From Pseudomonadota bacterium (GTDB taxonomy: Bacteria; Chloroflexota; UBA6077; JAJPHF01), in the NCBI GenBank assembly GCA_021325365.1, contig JAJPHF010000188.1:1-64000 (forward strand): a stretch of DNA of 64,000 nt, given 5' to 3'. Position numbers and translations under genes: made by a program. Of this stretch, positions 33,140 to 42,008 are shown piece after piece. How positions within the stretch are numbered: the stretch's first letter is position 1; each line of letters starts with the position of its first letter. The notes beneath the pieces were generated by a model. It was not told the DNA's origin and searched no databases. It saw only the letters and a list, made by a program, of their open reading frames with translations.

Positions 33140-34261
33140 TTACCGCTGCTGGAGCAGGCGCACCAGCTCCGGCCGGGCCTTGTTCATCGAGGCGCTGTTC
33201 CGCAGCACGAAGTCCACGTCGGTCTCGGTGAACGGGACGCCCTGCGCTTGCAGCCGCTCGATGTCCGGCGCGATCTTCGAGCCGGGCACCAGGTGGTGAT
33301 CCATCGAGAGGTACTCGTACCAGAGGTCCTGGGCCTCGCGGCTCAGCATGTAATCCGCGAACAGCTTGGCGGCGTTCGGATGGGCCGCGTGCTTCGGCAC
33401 CCCGACGTACCAGTAGCCGAGTAGCGCCGCGTCAGTGGGGATGGCGAAGCCGAGCGGCGCGGTCTTCAGGCCGCCAATGCGCTCGTCGCCGCAAGCCAGC
33501 GCCAGGATGTCGAACTCGCCGCTCACGATGCGCGTGCCCTCGCCGCAGCCGATGAGGCCGGCGAGCTGGCCCACGAACTGCTGCATGTACGCCACGGTCC
33601 GCTCCTCGCCCCACAGCTCCGAGGCGGCCAGCGACGTGAAGCCCGAGGCGTACGGCGTCGACCCGATGCGGCCCTTGTACTCCGGCTTCAGCAGGTCTTG
33701 CAGGCTCGTGGGCACAAGGCTGCCACTGATCTTCTGGCTCTGGTAGACGATGCCCTGCACGCGCGTGGTCACCTCCACGGCCGCGCCGTCGGCCGCGATA
33801 AGCCGCGGGTCGTGGATATTGCGTGACCAGCTTGCCCAGTCCACCGGCTCCAGCGCGTTCGCCTGGACCAGCGCGGCGATGTTCGTCTCGGACCCGAGCA
33901 TCACGTCGCTGGCCGCCGCACGACCGGCCTGCAGCTCCTGGATCATTCGGTTCGCCATCTCGGCCATGTTCGGGCCGACGGCCAGATGGACGTCCAGGTT
34001 GAGGCCGTATGCTTTGTTGAAGCCGTCCGCCAGGCGCCGCATGTGCGCCGCATCGTCCCAGGCGCTGGAGGTCACCTCCAGGCGGCCCTCCTGGCGCGCG
34101 CCGTCCACGAGCGCCTGGAGCGCCGGGGGGAACGCCGGCGCGGCCGTGGCCCGGCCGGCCGGCGCCGCGGGGGCCGGGGCCGCTGGGGCGGCGCAGGCGA
34201 CGAGCGCCACAAGGACTAGCGCCTCAAGGGCCGCGATCAGGTGCGTGCTGCGCGCTGCCAC
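33140..34261 (-). CDS. AfuA/FbpA-like extracellular solute-binding lipoprotein
   Basis: A 373-residue binding protein of the iron/small-anion type (SBP_bac family). Signal peptide with lipobox LVAC, a short Ala/Pro linker, then LQALVDGARQEGRLEV, the FNKAYGLNLDV strand and the hallmark LQDLLKPEYKGRIGSTPYAS. It is paralogous to the proteins at 47236 and 56706, sharing LVDGAR, VDWASW, LLKPxYKGRIxSTPYA, LWGEER and HHLVPGSK/NHEVPGSK blocks. The start is GTG at 34261 with GAGGAGGT. It is divergent from the Rieske gene at 34489. No iron-chelating tyrosine pair is obvious, so an organic ligand is possible. Confidence 0.86.
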   Translation of the reverse strand: MAARSTHLIAALEALVLVALVACAAPAAPAPAAPAGRATAAPAFPPALQALVDGARQEGRLEVTSSAWDDAAHMRRLADGFNKAYGLNLDVHLAVGPNMAEMANRMIQELQAGRAAASDVMLGSETNIAALVQANALEPVDWASWSRNIHDPRLIAADGAAVEVTTRVQGIVYQSQKISGSLVPTSLQDLLKPEYKGRIGSTPYASGFTSLAASELWGEERTVAYMQQFVGQLAGLIGCGEGTRIVSGEFDILALACGDERIGGLKTAPLGFAIPTDAALLGYWYVGVPKHAAHPNAAKLFADYMLSREAQDLWYEYLSMDHHLVPGSKIAPDIERLQAQGVPFTETDVDFVLRNSASMNKARPELVRLLQQR

Positions 34262-34326
34262 GGTTACCTCCTCGCTCCGCCGTGGGCCGGCTCAATCAGT
34301 CGTCGACCGGGATGCGCCGGTGACGC

Positions 34327-34355
34327 TTGACGAGGCCCAGGATAGCGCATACACT
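34327..34355 (+). promoter_or_regulatory. Promoter of the Rieske gene at 34489
   Basis: TTGACG (34327-34332), 17 bp, TACACT (34350-34355). The leader would be about 125 nt long. Confidence 0.6.
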
Positions 34356-34488
34356 CACCGCGTTGTAACGCACATGAGGCGGCGATCCAGCGCGCGGCGG
34401 AGCCGGTCGGCTTGCGCCCGGCGGCCGGAGAGCCCGGGCGAGTCGTTACCAGGCCGGACTCGGTACGATCCGGCGAGGGAGAGCACGA

Positions 34489-35751
34489 ATGGCTATCAGC
34501 AGCGGTCGCTCCCGGAAGCCCACGGCCAATGGCCACCCGTCCGCCACCGAACCAGCAAGCAGGTACACGCCCGCCGACTACCAGGCCTTCCAGCACACCG
34601 GCCCGGGCACGCTCGCCGGCCGCTACCTGCGACGCTTCTGGCAGCCGGTGTACTCCGGCTGGCAGCTCAAGCCGGGCCACGCGGTGCCGCTTCGCGTGAT
34701 GAGCGAGGACTTCACCCTCTATCGCGCCGAGGACGGCTGCCCGCACGTGGTGGCCTTCCGCTGCGCGCACCGAGGGACGCAGCTCTCCACTGGCTGGGTA
34801 GAGGGAGACTGTATCCGCTGCTTCTACCACGGCTGGAAGTACGACGCGACGGGGCAGTGCGTCGAGATGCCGGCTGAGGATCCCTCCTTCCCGCCCAAGG
34901 TGAAGATCCCGAGCTACCCGACCGCGGAGTACCTGGGCACGATCTTCGCCTACTTCGGGGAAGGCGAGCCGCCGCCGATGTGGCGCTTCCCGGTGATGGA
35001 GCAGCCCGGCATCATCCAGGCCTTCATCCGGCGCCGCGAGTGTAACTACTTCCAGAACGTCGAGAACAGCGTGGACGAGGTGCACATCCCGTTCGTTCAC
35101 CGCAGTCAGGCGTGGGACCCCGCGATCCACGCCCAGAGCATCCCGGAGATCGAGGCGGAGGAGACCGAGTACGGCCTGGCGCAGTACGGCATCCGCCCCG
35201 GCCAGGATGTCCGCGTGAGCCCGTTCATCATGCCGAACGTCCTGCACATCAAGGGCGGCTGGGACCCGGACGAGCCCGACGACTGGCTGTTCTGGCGCGT
35301 GCCGATCGACGACGAGAGCCACATGAACTGCGCGATCCGCCGCGTGCCGGTGACCGGCGAGGCGGCGCAGCAGTTCCAGGCGCAGATGGCGCAGCGGCGC
35401 GCGCGCATGGAGGGCCAGGAAAGCCCCGAGCAGATCGCCCAGCGGGTCCTGCGCGGCGAGCTGCGCGTGCAGGACCTCACGGACCGGCCGGACATCGTGA
35501 TCATCCAGGATGAGGTGGCCCAGGTCGGCCAGGGGCGCATCCAGGACCACTCTCAAGAGCGCCTCGGCCGCTCCGACCGCGCCGTGATCCTGCTGCGCAA
35601 GCTTTGGGCGCGCGAGCTAGAGAAGCTGGCGACGGGCCAGCCGCTCACGCAGTGGCACGTCCCGGACGACCTGGGCGCCACGCTGGGCCTCGATCGCATG
35701 GCGCTCAAGAACGTGAGTAACTGGCATCGCCCGGAGCGCGATGCGAAGTAG
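34489..35751 (+). CDS. Rieske non-haem iron oxygenase, alpha subunit
   Basis: A 420-residue oxygenase: Cys92/His94 (CAHRG), Cys111/His114 (CFYHGW), iron ligands Asp196, His199 and His204 (ENSVDEVHIPFVH). It is clearly paralogous to the enzyme at 48482-49645, sharing the near-identical stretch TQLSTGWVEGDC and MPAEDPSFPPKV. Both sit beside an AfuA-like binding protein, so this is one copy of a duplicated module. A 28-residue hydrophilic N-terminal extension precedes the usual start. GAGGGAGAG lies upstream of the ATG. Confidence 0.92.
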   Translation: MAISSGRSRKPTANGHPSATEPASRYTPADYQAFQHTGPGTLAGRYLRRFWQPVYSGWQLKPGHAVPLRVMSEDFTLYRAEDGCPHVVAFRCAHRGTQLSTGWVEGDCIRCFYHGWKYDATGQCVEMPAEDPSFPPKVKIPSYPTAEYLGTIFAYFGEGEPPPMWRFPVMEQPGIIQAFIRRRECNYFQNVENSVDEVHIPFVHRSQAWDPAIHAQSIPEIEAEETEYGLAQYGIRPGQDVRVSPFIMPNVLHIKGGWDPDEPDDWLFWRVPIDDESHMNCAIRRVPVTGEAAQQFQAQMAQRRARMEGQESPEQIAQRVLRGELRVQDLTDRPDIVIIQDEVAQVGQGRIQDHSQERLGRSDRAVILLRKLWARELEKLATGQPLTQWHVPDDLGATLGLDRMALKNVSNWHRPERDAK

Positions 35752-35757
35752 GGCGGG

Positions 35758-36759
35758 TCAGGAACTCAGCGGGATCGTCGTGCCGACGCCGCGCCGCGTC
35801 GCCCAGTCGAGCGCCCACTGCATAATCGGCACGTCCCAGCCGTACATGGCCGCCAGCTCGTAGACCACCGTCTGGTCGGGGCGCTCGCGCGCCGGGATCG
35901 TGCCCGCCATTACGTCGGCGAGCTGCTCATGGGGGTCGGCGTCCAGCGGCCGCCGCTCCGGCGCGCCGCCCGACCCACCGGCCGGGGCGTTGCCGGGGCG
36001 TGGCCCGCCGGGGGGCGGCGTGAGCGCCGCCGGCCGCTGCCGGGAGGGAAAGAACAGGCGCGCGGACTCCATGAGCGCCGGCGGGGCCGCGCGGGTCATC
36101 GTCACCAGCAGCGCGCCCGGCCGCACCCAGGCCGCCTCCAGCGCCGGGCGGCCGCGCGTGTTGCCCGTGGCCGTGATCACGTCGGCGCCCTGCACGGCGG
36201 CCTGGGCGGTCGCGACCGCTTCCACGGGCAGCCCCAACCGCGCACTCCATTCCGCGGCGAAGCGCTCGCGGTTGGCCGCCGTGGGGCTCCACACCCGCAC
36301 CCGCTCCAGCGCCGGCAGCGCGTGGCGGAAGGTGCAGATGTGGCTGCGGGCCTGCTCGCCGCTCCCCAGGATGCAGAGCACGCGGGCGCTCTCGGGCGCC
36401 AAGTACTTTGCGCCCACGCCGGCCGGCACGGAGGTGCGCAGCACGTTCAGGTCGTCGCCGGCCAGCAGGGCCCGGATGCGTCCCGTCGCGTAGTCGAGCA
36501 GCACCATCAGGTGCATGTCGGGCGCGGCGAGGCCGCCCACGGCGGGGAAGATGCGGACGGAGGCGCCCGGCGCGGCGGCGGTGGAGTAGACGGTGAAGCT
36601 GCCCTCCGCGCCGAACGGCAGGGTGACCTGGCCGACGAAGCCGCCGCGCCCTTGCGCCTGCTCCCACACCGCCGCCTCGATCGCCTGGAAGGCGCCCTCC
36701 AGGTTGCTCAGGTCCTCGACCAGCGGCCGGAGATCCGCCTGGGTGAGTAGCAGCGGCAC
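35758..36759 (-). CDS. Ornithine cyclodeaminase/mu-crystallin family dehydrogenase
   Basis: A 333-residue NAD(P)-binding protein. The Rossmann motif is CILGSGEQARSH and the family's APGASVRIFPAVGG and YDYATG-like regions are present. Members reduce imines, oxidise amino acids or deaminate ornithine. A Pro/Gly-rich insertion (about 245-275) is unusual. The GTG at 36759 was chosen because AGGAGGAGG lies just upstream and MPLLLTQAD-like starts are typical. It follows the bicupin gene by 44 nt and is probably in its operon. Confidence 0.82.
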   Translation of the reverse strand: MPLLLTQADLRPLVEDLSNLEGAFQAIEAAVWEQAQGRGGFVGQVTLPFGAEGSFTVYSTAAAPGASVRIFPAVGGLAAPDMHLMVLLDYATGRIRALLAGDDLNVLRTSVPAGVGAKYLAPESARVLCILGSGEQARSHICTFRHALPALERVRVWSPTAANRERFAAEWSARLGLPVEAVATAQAAVQGADVITATGNTRGRPALEAAWVRPGALLVTMTRAAPPALMESARLFFPSRQRPAALTPPPGGPRPGNAPAGGSGGAPERRPLDADPHEQLADVMAGTIPARERPDQTVVYELAAMYGWDVPIMQWALDWATRRGVGTTIPLSS

Positions 36760-36803
36760 GTGACGCCTCCTCCTGCCCGCCAGCCGGGCCCGCGTATCGC
36801 GCC

Positions 36804-37889
36804 CTAGACGGCGAGCGCGCGCAGCTTCTCGATCTGCTCGGGCGTCCGCAACTCGCCCGTGCGGACCGGCTCGACGAGCCGCTTGAGTGGCTTCGCCGCG
36901 TACATCACCAGGTAGGTGGCACGGTCCGCGACGCTCGAGTGCGCGACGCCGCGCGGAACCTTCACGAAGTCGCCCGGCTCCAGCTCCACGCACCCCAGCT
37001 CGGTGAGGAGCGTGCGCGTCCCCGCGAGCTGGAACTGCACCTCGTCGAAGTTCAGGTGGCGGCGGTAATCGCTGCCCGTCGCCTGCACCACGCTGCACCA
37101 GCCGAGCCAGAAGGTCTGGGCTTTGTAGGCCCACTGGATGCCGGGCGGCTCTTCGGCGCCCGACCGCGGGTGCAGGACTTCCAGGCGCCGCGGGTCGTGC
37201 GCCGCGTGCGCCAGCAACAGCCGCTCGTCGCACGGCACGGTGAGCCCGGCACCCGCCGAGATCATCTCCGGCACGATCGCCGGCTCCCAGTCGCGGAACT
37301 CGTGCGGTCGCGAGAGGCGGACGGGCTCGAGCTGCCGCGCCACCGGCGCCCTGACGTAGAAGAGGAGGTGGATCTCCTGGCGGCCCCAGTTGTCGTGGGC
37401 CACGCCGACCGGGATGTTCACGAAGTCGCCCGGCTCCAGGTCCACGGTGCCAATCTCGGTGATGAGCTGCCGCGGGCCGCTCACCTGGTACGAGATCTCG
37501 TCCACGTCCGCGTTCCGGTGGTAGAACGGCTGGCGGCTGTTCATGTCCTGGTGCTCGATGCGGACATCCTCGTTCTCGTACACCCACAGCGGCGGACTGA
37601 ACCCTCGCGGCTCCCAGGCCACCGGCACGTGGACAACCTCGATGCCCTCGCGGTCGGGGCGCGGCCGGCCCTGGCCGCCGCTCGGCGGACCGTCGCCCGC
37701 ACGGCTCGCGGGGCCGCTGTTGGCGCCAGCGCCCCCGGCCGGCCCGCCGGGCGCGTCGGGCTTGCCGACGGGCAGGGGCGCGAGCGGCCGGGCCCACGGC
37801 CCCTGGAGGAGGAGCGCCTCGTCGCGCTCGATCACGGTGACGTCGTCCACCCGGGGCCACCAGGCGAGGTGCTCTTGGACCGTGCGCAT
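36804..37889 (-). CDS. Bicupin protein, possible dioxygenase
   Basis: A 361-residue protein with two cupin modules. The first has FYHRNADVDEISYQVSG and ends LEPGDFVNIPVGVAHDN; the second has HLNFDEVQFQLAGTR and ends LEPGDFVKVPRGVAHSS. Each keeps the His/Glu...His metal-ligand pattern. A Gly/Pro/Ala-rich insertion separates the N-terminal strand from the first cupin. It may be a homogentisate- or gentisate-dioxygenase-like ring-cleavage enzyme, but this is not certain. The ATG at 37889 has GGAGG upstream. Confidence 0.78.
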   Translation of the reverse strand: MRTVQEHLAWWPRVDDVTVIERDEALLLQGPWARPLAPLPVGKPDAPGGPAGGAGANSGPASRAGDGPPSGGQGRPRPDREGIEVVHVPVAWEPRGFSPPLWVYENEDVRIEHQDMNSRQPFYHRNADVDEISYQVSGPRQLITEIGTVDLEPGDFVNIPVGVAHDNWGRQEIHLLFYVRAPVARQLEPVRLSRPHEFRDWEPAIVPEMISAGAGLTVPCDERLLLAHAAHDPRRLEVLHPRSGAEEPPGIQWAYKAQTFWLGWCSVVQATGSDYRRHLNFDEVQFQLAGTRTLLTELGCVELEPGDFVKVPRGVAHSSVADRATYLVMYAAKPLKRLVEPVRTGELRTPEQIEKLRALAV

Positions 37890-37989
37890 GGGCTCCGCCT
37901 CCTTCGGTACCGGGCATCCGGACCAGTGGCGCCAGTGTAGCAGCGCGTGCGGCGGAGCGTCGAACCGGCGGCGCGCTGGGGCGGCCCGC

Positions 37990-39090
37990 TCAGTCGAGGA
38001 GGAGGGCATCCAGCCAGTCGATGACGTCGGCCTTGGAGCGGTCTTCGCGCGGGATGGCGTCCCAGGCGGTTTCGAACGCCAGGTAGAACTGCAGGACGCT
38101 CAGCTCGTCCTCGAACAGGATGTGCCCGGGGCCCCAGGTCGGCTCCCTCTGGTGGGCAATCGGCGCGCCGCGCATGATGGCGCGGACGGTGCTCTTCATC
38201 TCCAGCTCCAGCGACGGCGTCTCCTCGACCAGCCCGACCTCGTAATGCTCGTAGTCCCGGAGCAGCCTGATCCAGTGCCGCACGTGCTCACGGCGCCGCC
38301 GCGTGGAGCGCCGGTAAGGATCGACGCGCTCCCCGCTCACGTAGCGGGCGATGGCGGCCTTGGAGTGGATGCTGCGCTCGCCATGCGTCTCGAGCGTGCG
38401 CAGGAACTGCGCGTGGCGGGCCCGCGTGCGGGCGAGGTCGTGGCCGCGCAGCTCCTTGCTCATGATGGTGGGCTCCAGCGCCCGCGGGCTGAGGAGCCAG
38501 TCGGGGGGGCTGGTGAGCCTGGACGGCTCGGCCGCCACGAACAGCCGCTGCCCCGGGATGGCCTCCAGCTCGCCCGCCGCATCCACCGCCCCGCTGCGGC
38601 CGCGCTCGTCGGCCGAGAACAGGCGCACCGTCGCCGGCTGGCTGCCCATCGGCGCATAGCGGTGGCTCACGACCTCCCGCAGCTGCTCGAGCACCACCGC
38701 CCGGAGCGTGTGAGGCGTCGTCGGGCGCGCCGCCGGGACCAGCCGGTAGTAGCGCACCTCCTCATCGGTCAGCGGCTGGCCATCGTACAGCCAGAGGATG
38801 GCGTCGATCTGGGCGCGCTCCAGCTCCAGGCCCCAGTGGAGGATGGCCGCGAGCCGCGTGCGGCTCACCCAGCGGTCGCGCTTCTCCAGCGAGACTTCGA
38901 GCTGCTCCAAGTCGGAGACGTGCTTCTGGAAGGCGACGCCCCGCGTGCGGTCGGCCACCGCCTTCTGGGTGTTCGCCTCCGCGCTGCGGCGCCCGGGGTC
39001 CTTGGCGCGGCAGCGAGCCGGATAGCTGGCGCGGGCCGCCGCGACCAACCGGCTCACCAGTCGATAGCGATCAAGTGGATGCGGGAACAT
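37990..39090 (-). CDS. Hypothetical protein, possible helix-turn-helix regulator
   Basis: A 366-residue soluble protein rich in Arg and Leu. About residues 50-115 (VSLEKRDRWVSRTRLAAILH, then ERAQIDAILWLYDGQPLTDEE) look like a divergent HTH domain of the XRE kind, which would suggest a DNA-binding role. The rest has no recognisable domain. The 5' region is AT-rich and duplicated (see 39102-39280), unlike the rest of the window. It is followed 100 nt downstream by the bicupin gene and could regulate it. Confidence 0.6.
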   Translation of the reverse strand: MFPHPLDRYRLVSRLVAAARASYPARCRAKDPGRRSAEANTQKAVADRTRGVAFQKHVSDLEQLEVSLEKRDRWVSRTRLAAILHWGLELERAQIDAILWLYDGQPLTDEEVRYYRLVPAARPTTPHTLRAVVLEQLREVVSHRYAPMGSQPATVRLFSADERGRSGAVDAAGELEAIPGQRLFVAAEPSRLTSPPDWLLSPRALEPTIMSKELRGHDLARTRARHAQFLRTLETHGERSIHSKAAIARYVSGERVDPYRRSTRRRREHVRHWIRLLRDYEHYEVGLVEETPSLELEMKSTVRAIMRGAPIAHQREPTWGPGHILFEDELSVLQFYLAFETAWDAIPREDRSKADVIDWLDALLLD

Positions 39091-39612
39091 CGCGAGCCTC
39101 GTTGAATATTCCGGTCGAATATAGCCGCGGATAATAATCTGCTCAATTCGCTCGCGCGGCGCGAGCCGGTGGCGGCGGATACTGCCGCGCGACTCGGCGG
39201 GGTGGGAATGCCCCGTTCACGAGGGCGTGAGCATCGGGCCGGCTTGAATATCCGTGCTGAATATAGCGGCGAATAAAAGCCGCGAGTATATGACACATCG
39301 GCTTGCGAGCCGCTCGGCCCTACGCGGCCAGAACCCGCTGCACCCCAGTACGTCAGAGGCCGAGCAACGGTCGTTGCCAGGGTGTGGCCGGGCGAGAGCC
39401 GGCGCAGGTCGCGCGCCGTCAGGCTCTCCCACCAGGTGAGGCGCAGCATCTGCCCGTCGTCGGTCGTCGAGCCAAAGACCGTCCCGCCCAGCGCGCGGGG
39501 CGCCGGCCGGCGCGCGCTGGATAGCGTCCGTCCGGGCCGGGTCGGCCCCCGCGGGCTCGGCCCGGTAACGGGTGAGGGCGATGAACAGCGCCGCGCGCTG
39601 GGACACGATAGG
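39091..39612. other. Gap with duplicated AT-rich 5' region and possible decayed gene
   Basis: No intact gene. AT-rich islands lie at 39102-39140 and 39244-39300. Between about 39380 and 39500 the minus strand reads fairly well (FGSTTDDGQMLRLTWWESLT, then ARDLRRLSPGH) but without a start, a ribosome binding site or a recognisable domain. It may be a fragment of a decayed gene. Confidence 0.4.
39102..39280 (-). repeat. Imperfect direct repeat of an AT-rich promoter-like region
   Basis: Copies at 39102-39139 and 39244-39280 are about 80 percent identical and share TTGAATAT, GAATATAGC and GCG-ATA blocks. Each also has a CAT (ATG on the minus strand) at its downstream end: 39088-39090, the real start of the hypothetical gene, and 39232-39234, a start followed after four codons by a stop. 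This looks like a duplicated promoter and 5' end. Confidence 0.6.
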
Positions 39613-40821
39613 CTATCGGCCGGCGGGCGCTGGCGACGCGGGCCGCGCGATGCGGCCGAGGCCGCCGTACTCGCCCTCCGGCGTGTAGAAACCAGGGTAG
39701 TCGCGGCGTTCGCGCGGCAGGGTGATCATCGGCTCGTTCTGCGCCGGGTCGCGGAGGACGGCGAAGGGGTCCGCGCCGCGCTCGATTGCCGCCAGGCTGT
39801 CGAGCAGCAGCTTGCGGTAGAGCAGGATGCCCCTGTCCGAGGTGGCCAGGTGCTCCTGCGTGCGGTCCACGAGCGCGCCCTGCTCGACCCAGGCCAGCAT
39901 GTCCTGCGGCGGCACCGCGTCGGGCGGCCCGATGAACTGCCCCTGGGCGTTGAACCACTCCTCGCGCGTGACCGGCACCTCGCGCTGTGCCGGCACGTCG
40001 GGCGCGCGGCGGACGCCCTGGTAGCGGTACTGAATCGTGTGCGTGTCGTCCACCGGCACGCGGATCTGGAACAGCGGCCGCCGCTCGTCGCCAACGGACA
40101 GGGTGTTCGGGAAGAGCACCGGGTGGCCGATCTGCCACTCGTCGCAGTCCTCGGACTCGCCCGCCAGCAGGCGCCGCTTGATGATCCCGTAGGCGAACAC
40201 GTCGAAGGCGATCCGCTCGTGGCGTGGCGGCGTTACCTTCGGCGTCTGGCCCTGCCGGCTCAGCACGTAGTTGCCATAGTAGCCGTGCAGGTGCTCGACG
40301 TGGACGGGGTCCAGCGAGTTCTCCATGCACTGGAGCCAGTTGCAGGGTAGCGGCACGATCTGGATGGACTTGTCCAGGTCGTCGCGCACCAACAGATCGT
40401 AGCACGGCAGGAGCGGCGCGGGCGCGGGCCCGAGGTAGGCGAAGACCAGCCCGCCCAGCTCCTGCACGGGGTAGGCGGTGATCTTGAGCTGCAGGCAGGC
40501 GGGCTCGAACGGCATGTCCACCACCCGCCCCGCGGCGTTGTAGGTCCAGCCGTGGTAGGCGCAGCGCAGGCCGTTCGCCTGGGGCACGCCGAGCGCCAGC
40601 GAGAGGCCACGGTGGGCGCAGCGCGGACCCACCAGCCCGTACTCCCCGGCCGGCGTGCGGAACAGCACGAGGTCCTCGCCCAGCAGCCGCACGCGCTGCA
40701 CCGGCTCGCGCGCCAGCTCGGCGGCCGCGCCCACCGGCTGCCAGTAGCGGCGCAGCAGGTTGCCCATCGGGGTCCCCGGCCCCACGCGCGATAGCTGCTC
40801 GTTCTGCTCCTGTGTGATCAC
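39613..40821 (-). CDS. Rieske non-haem iron oxygenase, alpha subunit (phthalate-oxygenase type)
   Basis: A 402-residue oxygenase: Cys68/His70 (CAHRG), Cys87/His90 (CAYHGW), iron ligands Asp171, His174 and His179 (ENSLDPVHVEHLHG). The N-terminus (NEQLSRVGPGTPMGNLLRRY) and the C-terminal TSDRGILLYRKLL resemble the enzyme at 24632, so the two may be paralogues with related substrates. The start is GTG at 40821 with AGGAGGGAG. It stands alone on the minus strand, 86 nt from the extradiol dioxygenase gene, which is upstream in the same direction. Confidence 0.92.
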   Translation of the reverse strand: MITQEQNEQLSRVGPGTPMGNLLRRYWQPVGAAAELAREPVQRVRLLGEDLVLFRTPAGEYGLVGPRCAHRGLSLALGVPQANGLRCAYHGWTYNAAGRVVDMPFEPACLQLKITAYPVQELGGLVFAYLGPAPAPLLPCYDLLVRDDLDKSIQIVPLPCNWLQCMENSLDPVHVEHLHGYYGNYVLSRQGQTPKVTPPRHERIAFDVFAYGIIKRRLLAGESEDCDEWQIGHPVLFPNTLSVGDERRPLFQIRVPVDDTHTIQYRYQGVRRAPDVPAQREVPVTREEWFNAQGQFIGPPDAVPPQDMLAWVEQGALVDRTQEHLATSDRGILLYRKLLLDSLAAIERGADPFAVLRDPAQNEPMITLPRERRDYPGFYTPEGEYGGLGRIARPASPAPAGR

Positions 40822-40907
40822 GGCTCCCTCCTGTCCGCGCGCCGGTGCTTGACGGCCATCATGCGGGCCGCCCGCTCCGGCAACAATTGGCGCGCCCGCG
40901 CGCTGGC

Positions 40908-41804
40908 TCAGGACGCTCCAGGGGCGGCGCGCTGCCAGGCCGCGGCGCGGGCGCCCACGAACTGGTGGCCCCAGAGGCTGGCCCGGTCGAGCCGCGCCAC
41001 GGTCCAGGTCGCCTCGTCAATCAACCGGCCGCCCGCCCCGTACTCGATGTCCACGCCGGATGGGCTCTCCAGGTAGAAGGAGAACACCAGGTCGTTGCTG
41101 TGCCGGCCGAGCGTCTTGGCGAGCGGCACGCCCCGCGCCCGGCACAGGTCGTAGGTCACGCCCACGTCGTCCGGGTCGCGGACCTCGAGCATGAGATGGT
41201 GCAGGCCGATCTTCTGGGTGCCGAGCGCCAGCGAGTGGTGGCGCGCGTTGCAGCGCAGGAACGCCATCCGCAGCCGCGCATTGTCGAACGTGTCGCTCAC
41301 GCGGAAGCCGAGCACGCCGGTGTAGAAGTCGCGGCAGGCGTCGAGGTCGGCGACGCCGAGGACGACGTGGCCGAGGCCGAGGGCGCCCGCGACGAAGCCG
41401 CTGATCGGCCGCGTGGGCGCGAACGGCGCCGCCGCGCGCTCCGGGCCGTTGAACAGCTCGAGCGCGTGGCCGGCCGGGTCGGCGCAGCGCACGAGCGCCT
41501 GCACGCCGCGCGCGGCGCACTCGGCCGCGCTGCCCCACGCGGGCGCGCGGCCCGCGGCGGCCAGCGCGCGCCCGGCCGCGTCCAGCGCCGCGGCGCTCGG
41601 CACCTCCCAGCCCAGGTAGGCGAGGCCGTTCGTGGCGCCGGGATGGATGGCGAGCCGATATGCCCGCTCGTCCAGGCGGAGCCGCACGCTGCCATCCGGC
41701 CCGGGCGCGCCGAGCGGCGTGCCCAGCACGTCCGGCCCGAAGCTGGCCCACGCCCCAGGATCGGTGGCGGTGAGGCCGAGGTAGCCTAGGGCGGTCACCT
41801 GCAT
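40908..41804 (-). CDS. Type I extradiol ring-cleavage dioxygenase (BphC-like)
   Basis: A 298-residue two-module VOC enzyme of the length usual for 2,3-dihydroxybiphenyl/catechol 2,3-dioxygenases. The C-terminal active module has the Fe(II) ligands His146 (LGHVVLG), His203 (LHHLMLE) and Glu254 (VDIEYG). The catalytic set is His190 (NARHHSLAL), His235 (GRHSND) and Tyr244 (FSFYLESPSG). All key BphC positions are kept, so meta-cleavage of a catechol is well supported; the exact catechol is not. GGGAGA precedes the ATG. It is divergent from the Rieske-hydrolase operon at 42009. Confidence 0.9.
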   Translation of the reverse strand: MQVTALGYLGLTATDPGAWASFGPDVLGTPLGAPGPDGSVRLRLDERAYRLAIHPGATNGLAYLGWEVPSAAALDAAGRALAAAGRAPAWGSAAECAARGVQALVRCADPAGHALELFNGPERAAAPFAPTRPISGFVAGALGLGHVVLGVADLDACRDFYTGVLGFRVSDTFDNARLRMAFLRCNARHHSLALGTQKIGLHHLMLEVRDPDDVGVTYDLCRARGVPLAKTLGRHSNDLVFSFYLESPSGVDIEYGAGGRLIDEATWTVARLDRASLWGHQFVGARAAAWQRAAPGAS

Positions 41805-41820
41805 CGCGTCGTCTCCCGCG

Positions 41821-41849
41821 TTGTCCACGTTCCGGGCCCGTGATAGACT
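41821..41849 (+). promoter_or_regulatory. Possible promoter of the 42009 operon
   Basis: TTGTCC (41821-41826), 17 bp, TAGACT (41844-41849), about 155 nt upstream of the start at 42009. Confidence 0.4.
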
Positions 41850-42008
41850 ACGCTGCGCTGGCGGCTGACCGCAACCGGGCGCAACCCCCGGCTGCTCCCG
41901 GGAGGGGCGTGGCAGGAGGGTGCAACCAGTCCCCAGCGCCCGGTCGCGGCGAGCCGCCCCACCGGGCTGGGCGCCGGCTCGTAAGCAGCTGATCGTGGAG
42001 AGAGCCCC

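Noticed and set aside
39217..39606. Minus-strand frames in the 39091-39612 gap as a real gene
   Set aside because: No ribosome binding site or domain; the coherent-looking part (LRLTWWESLT) lies in a different frame from the plausible start. Kept only as a possible decayed fragment.
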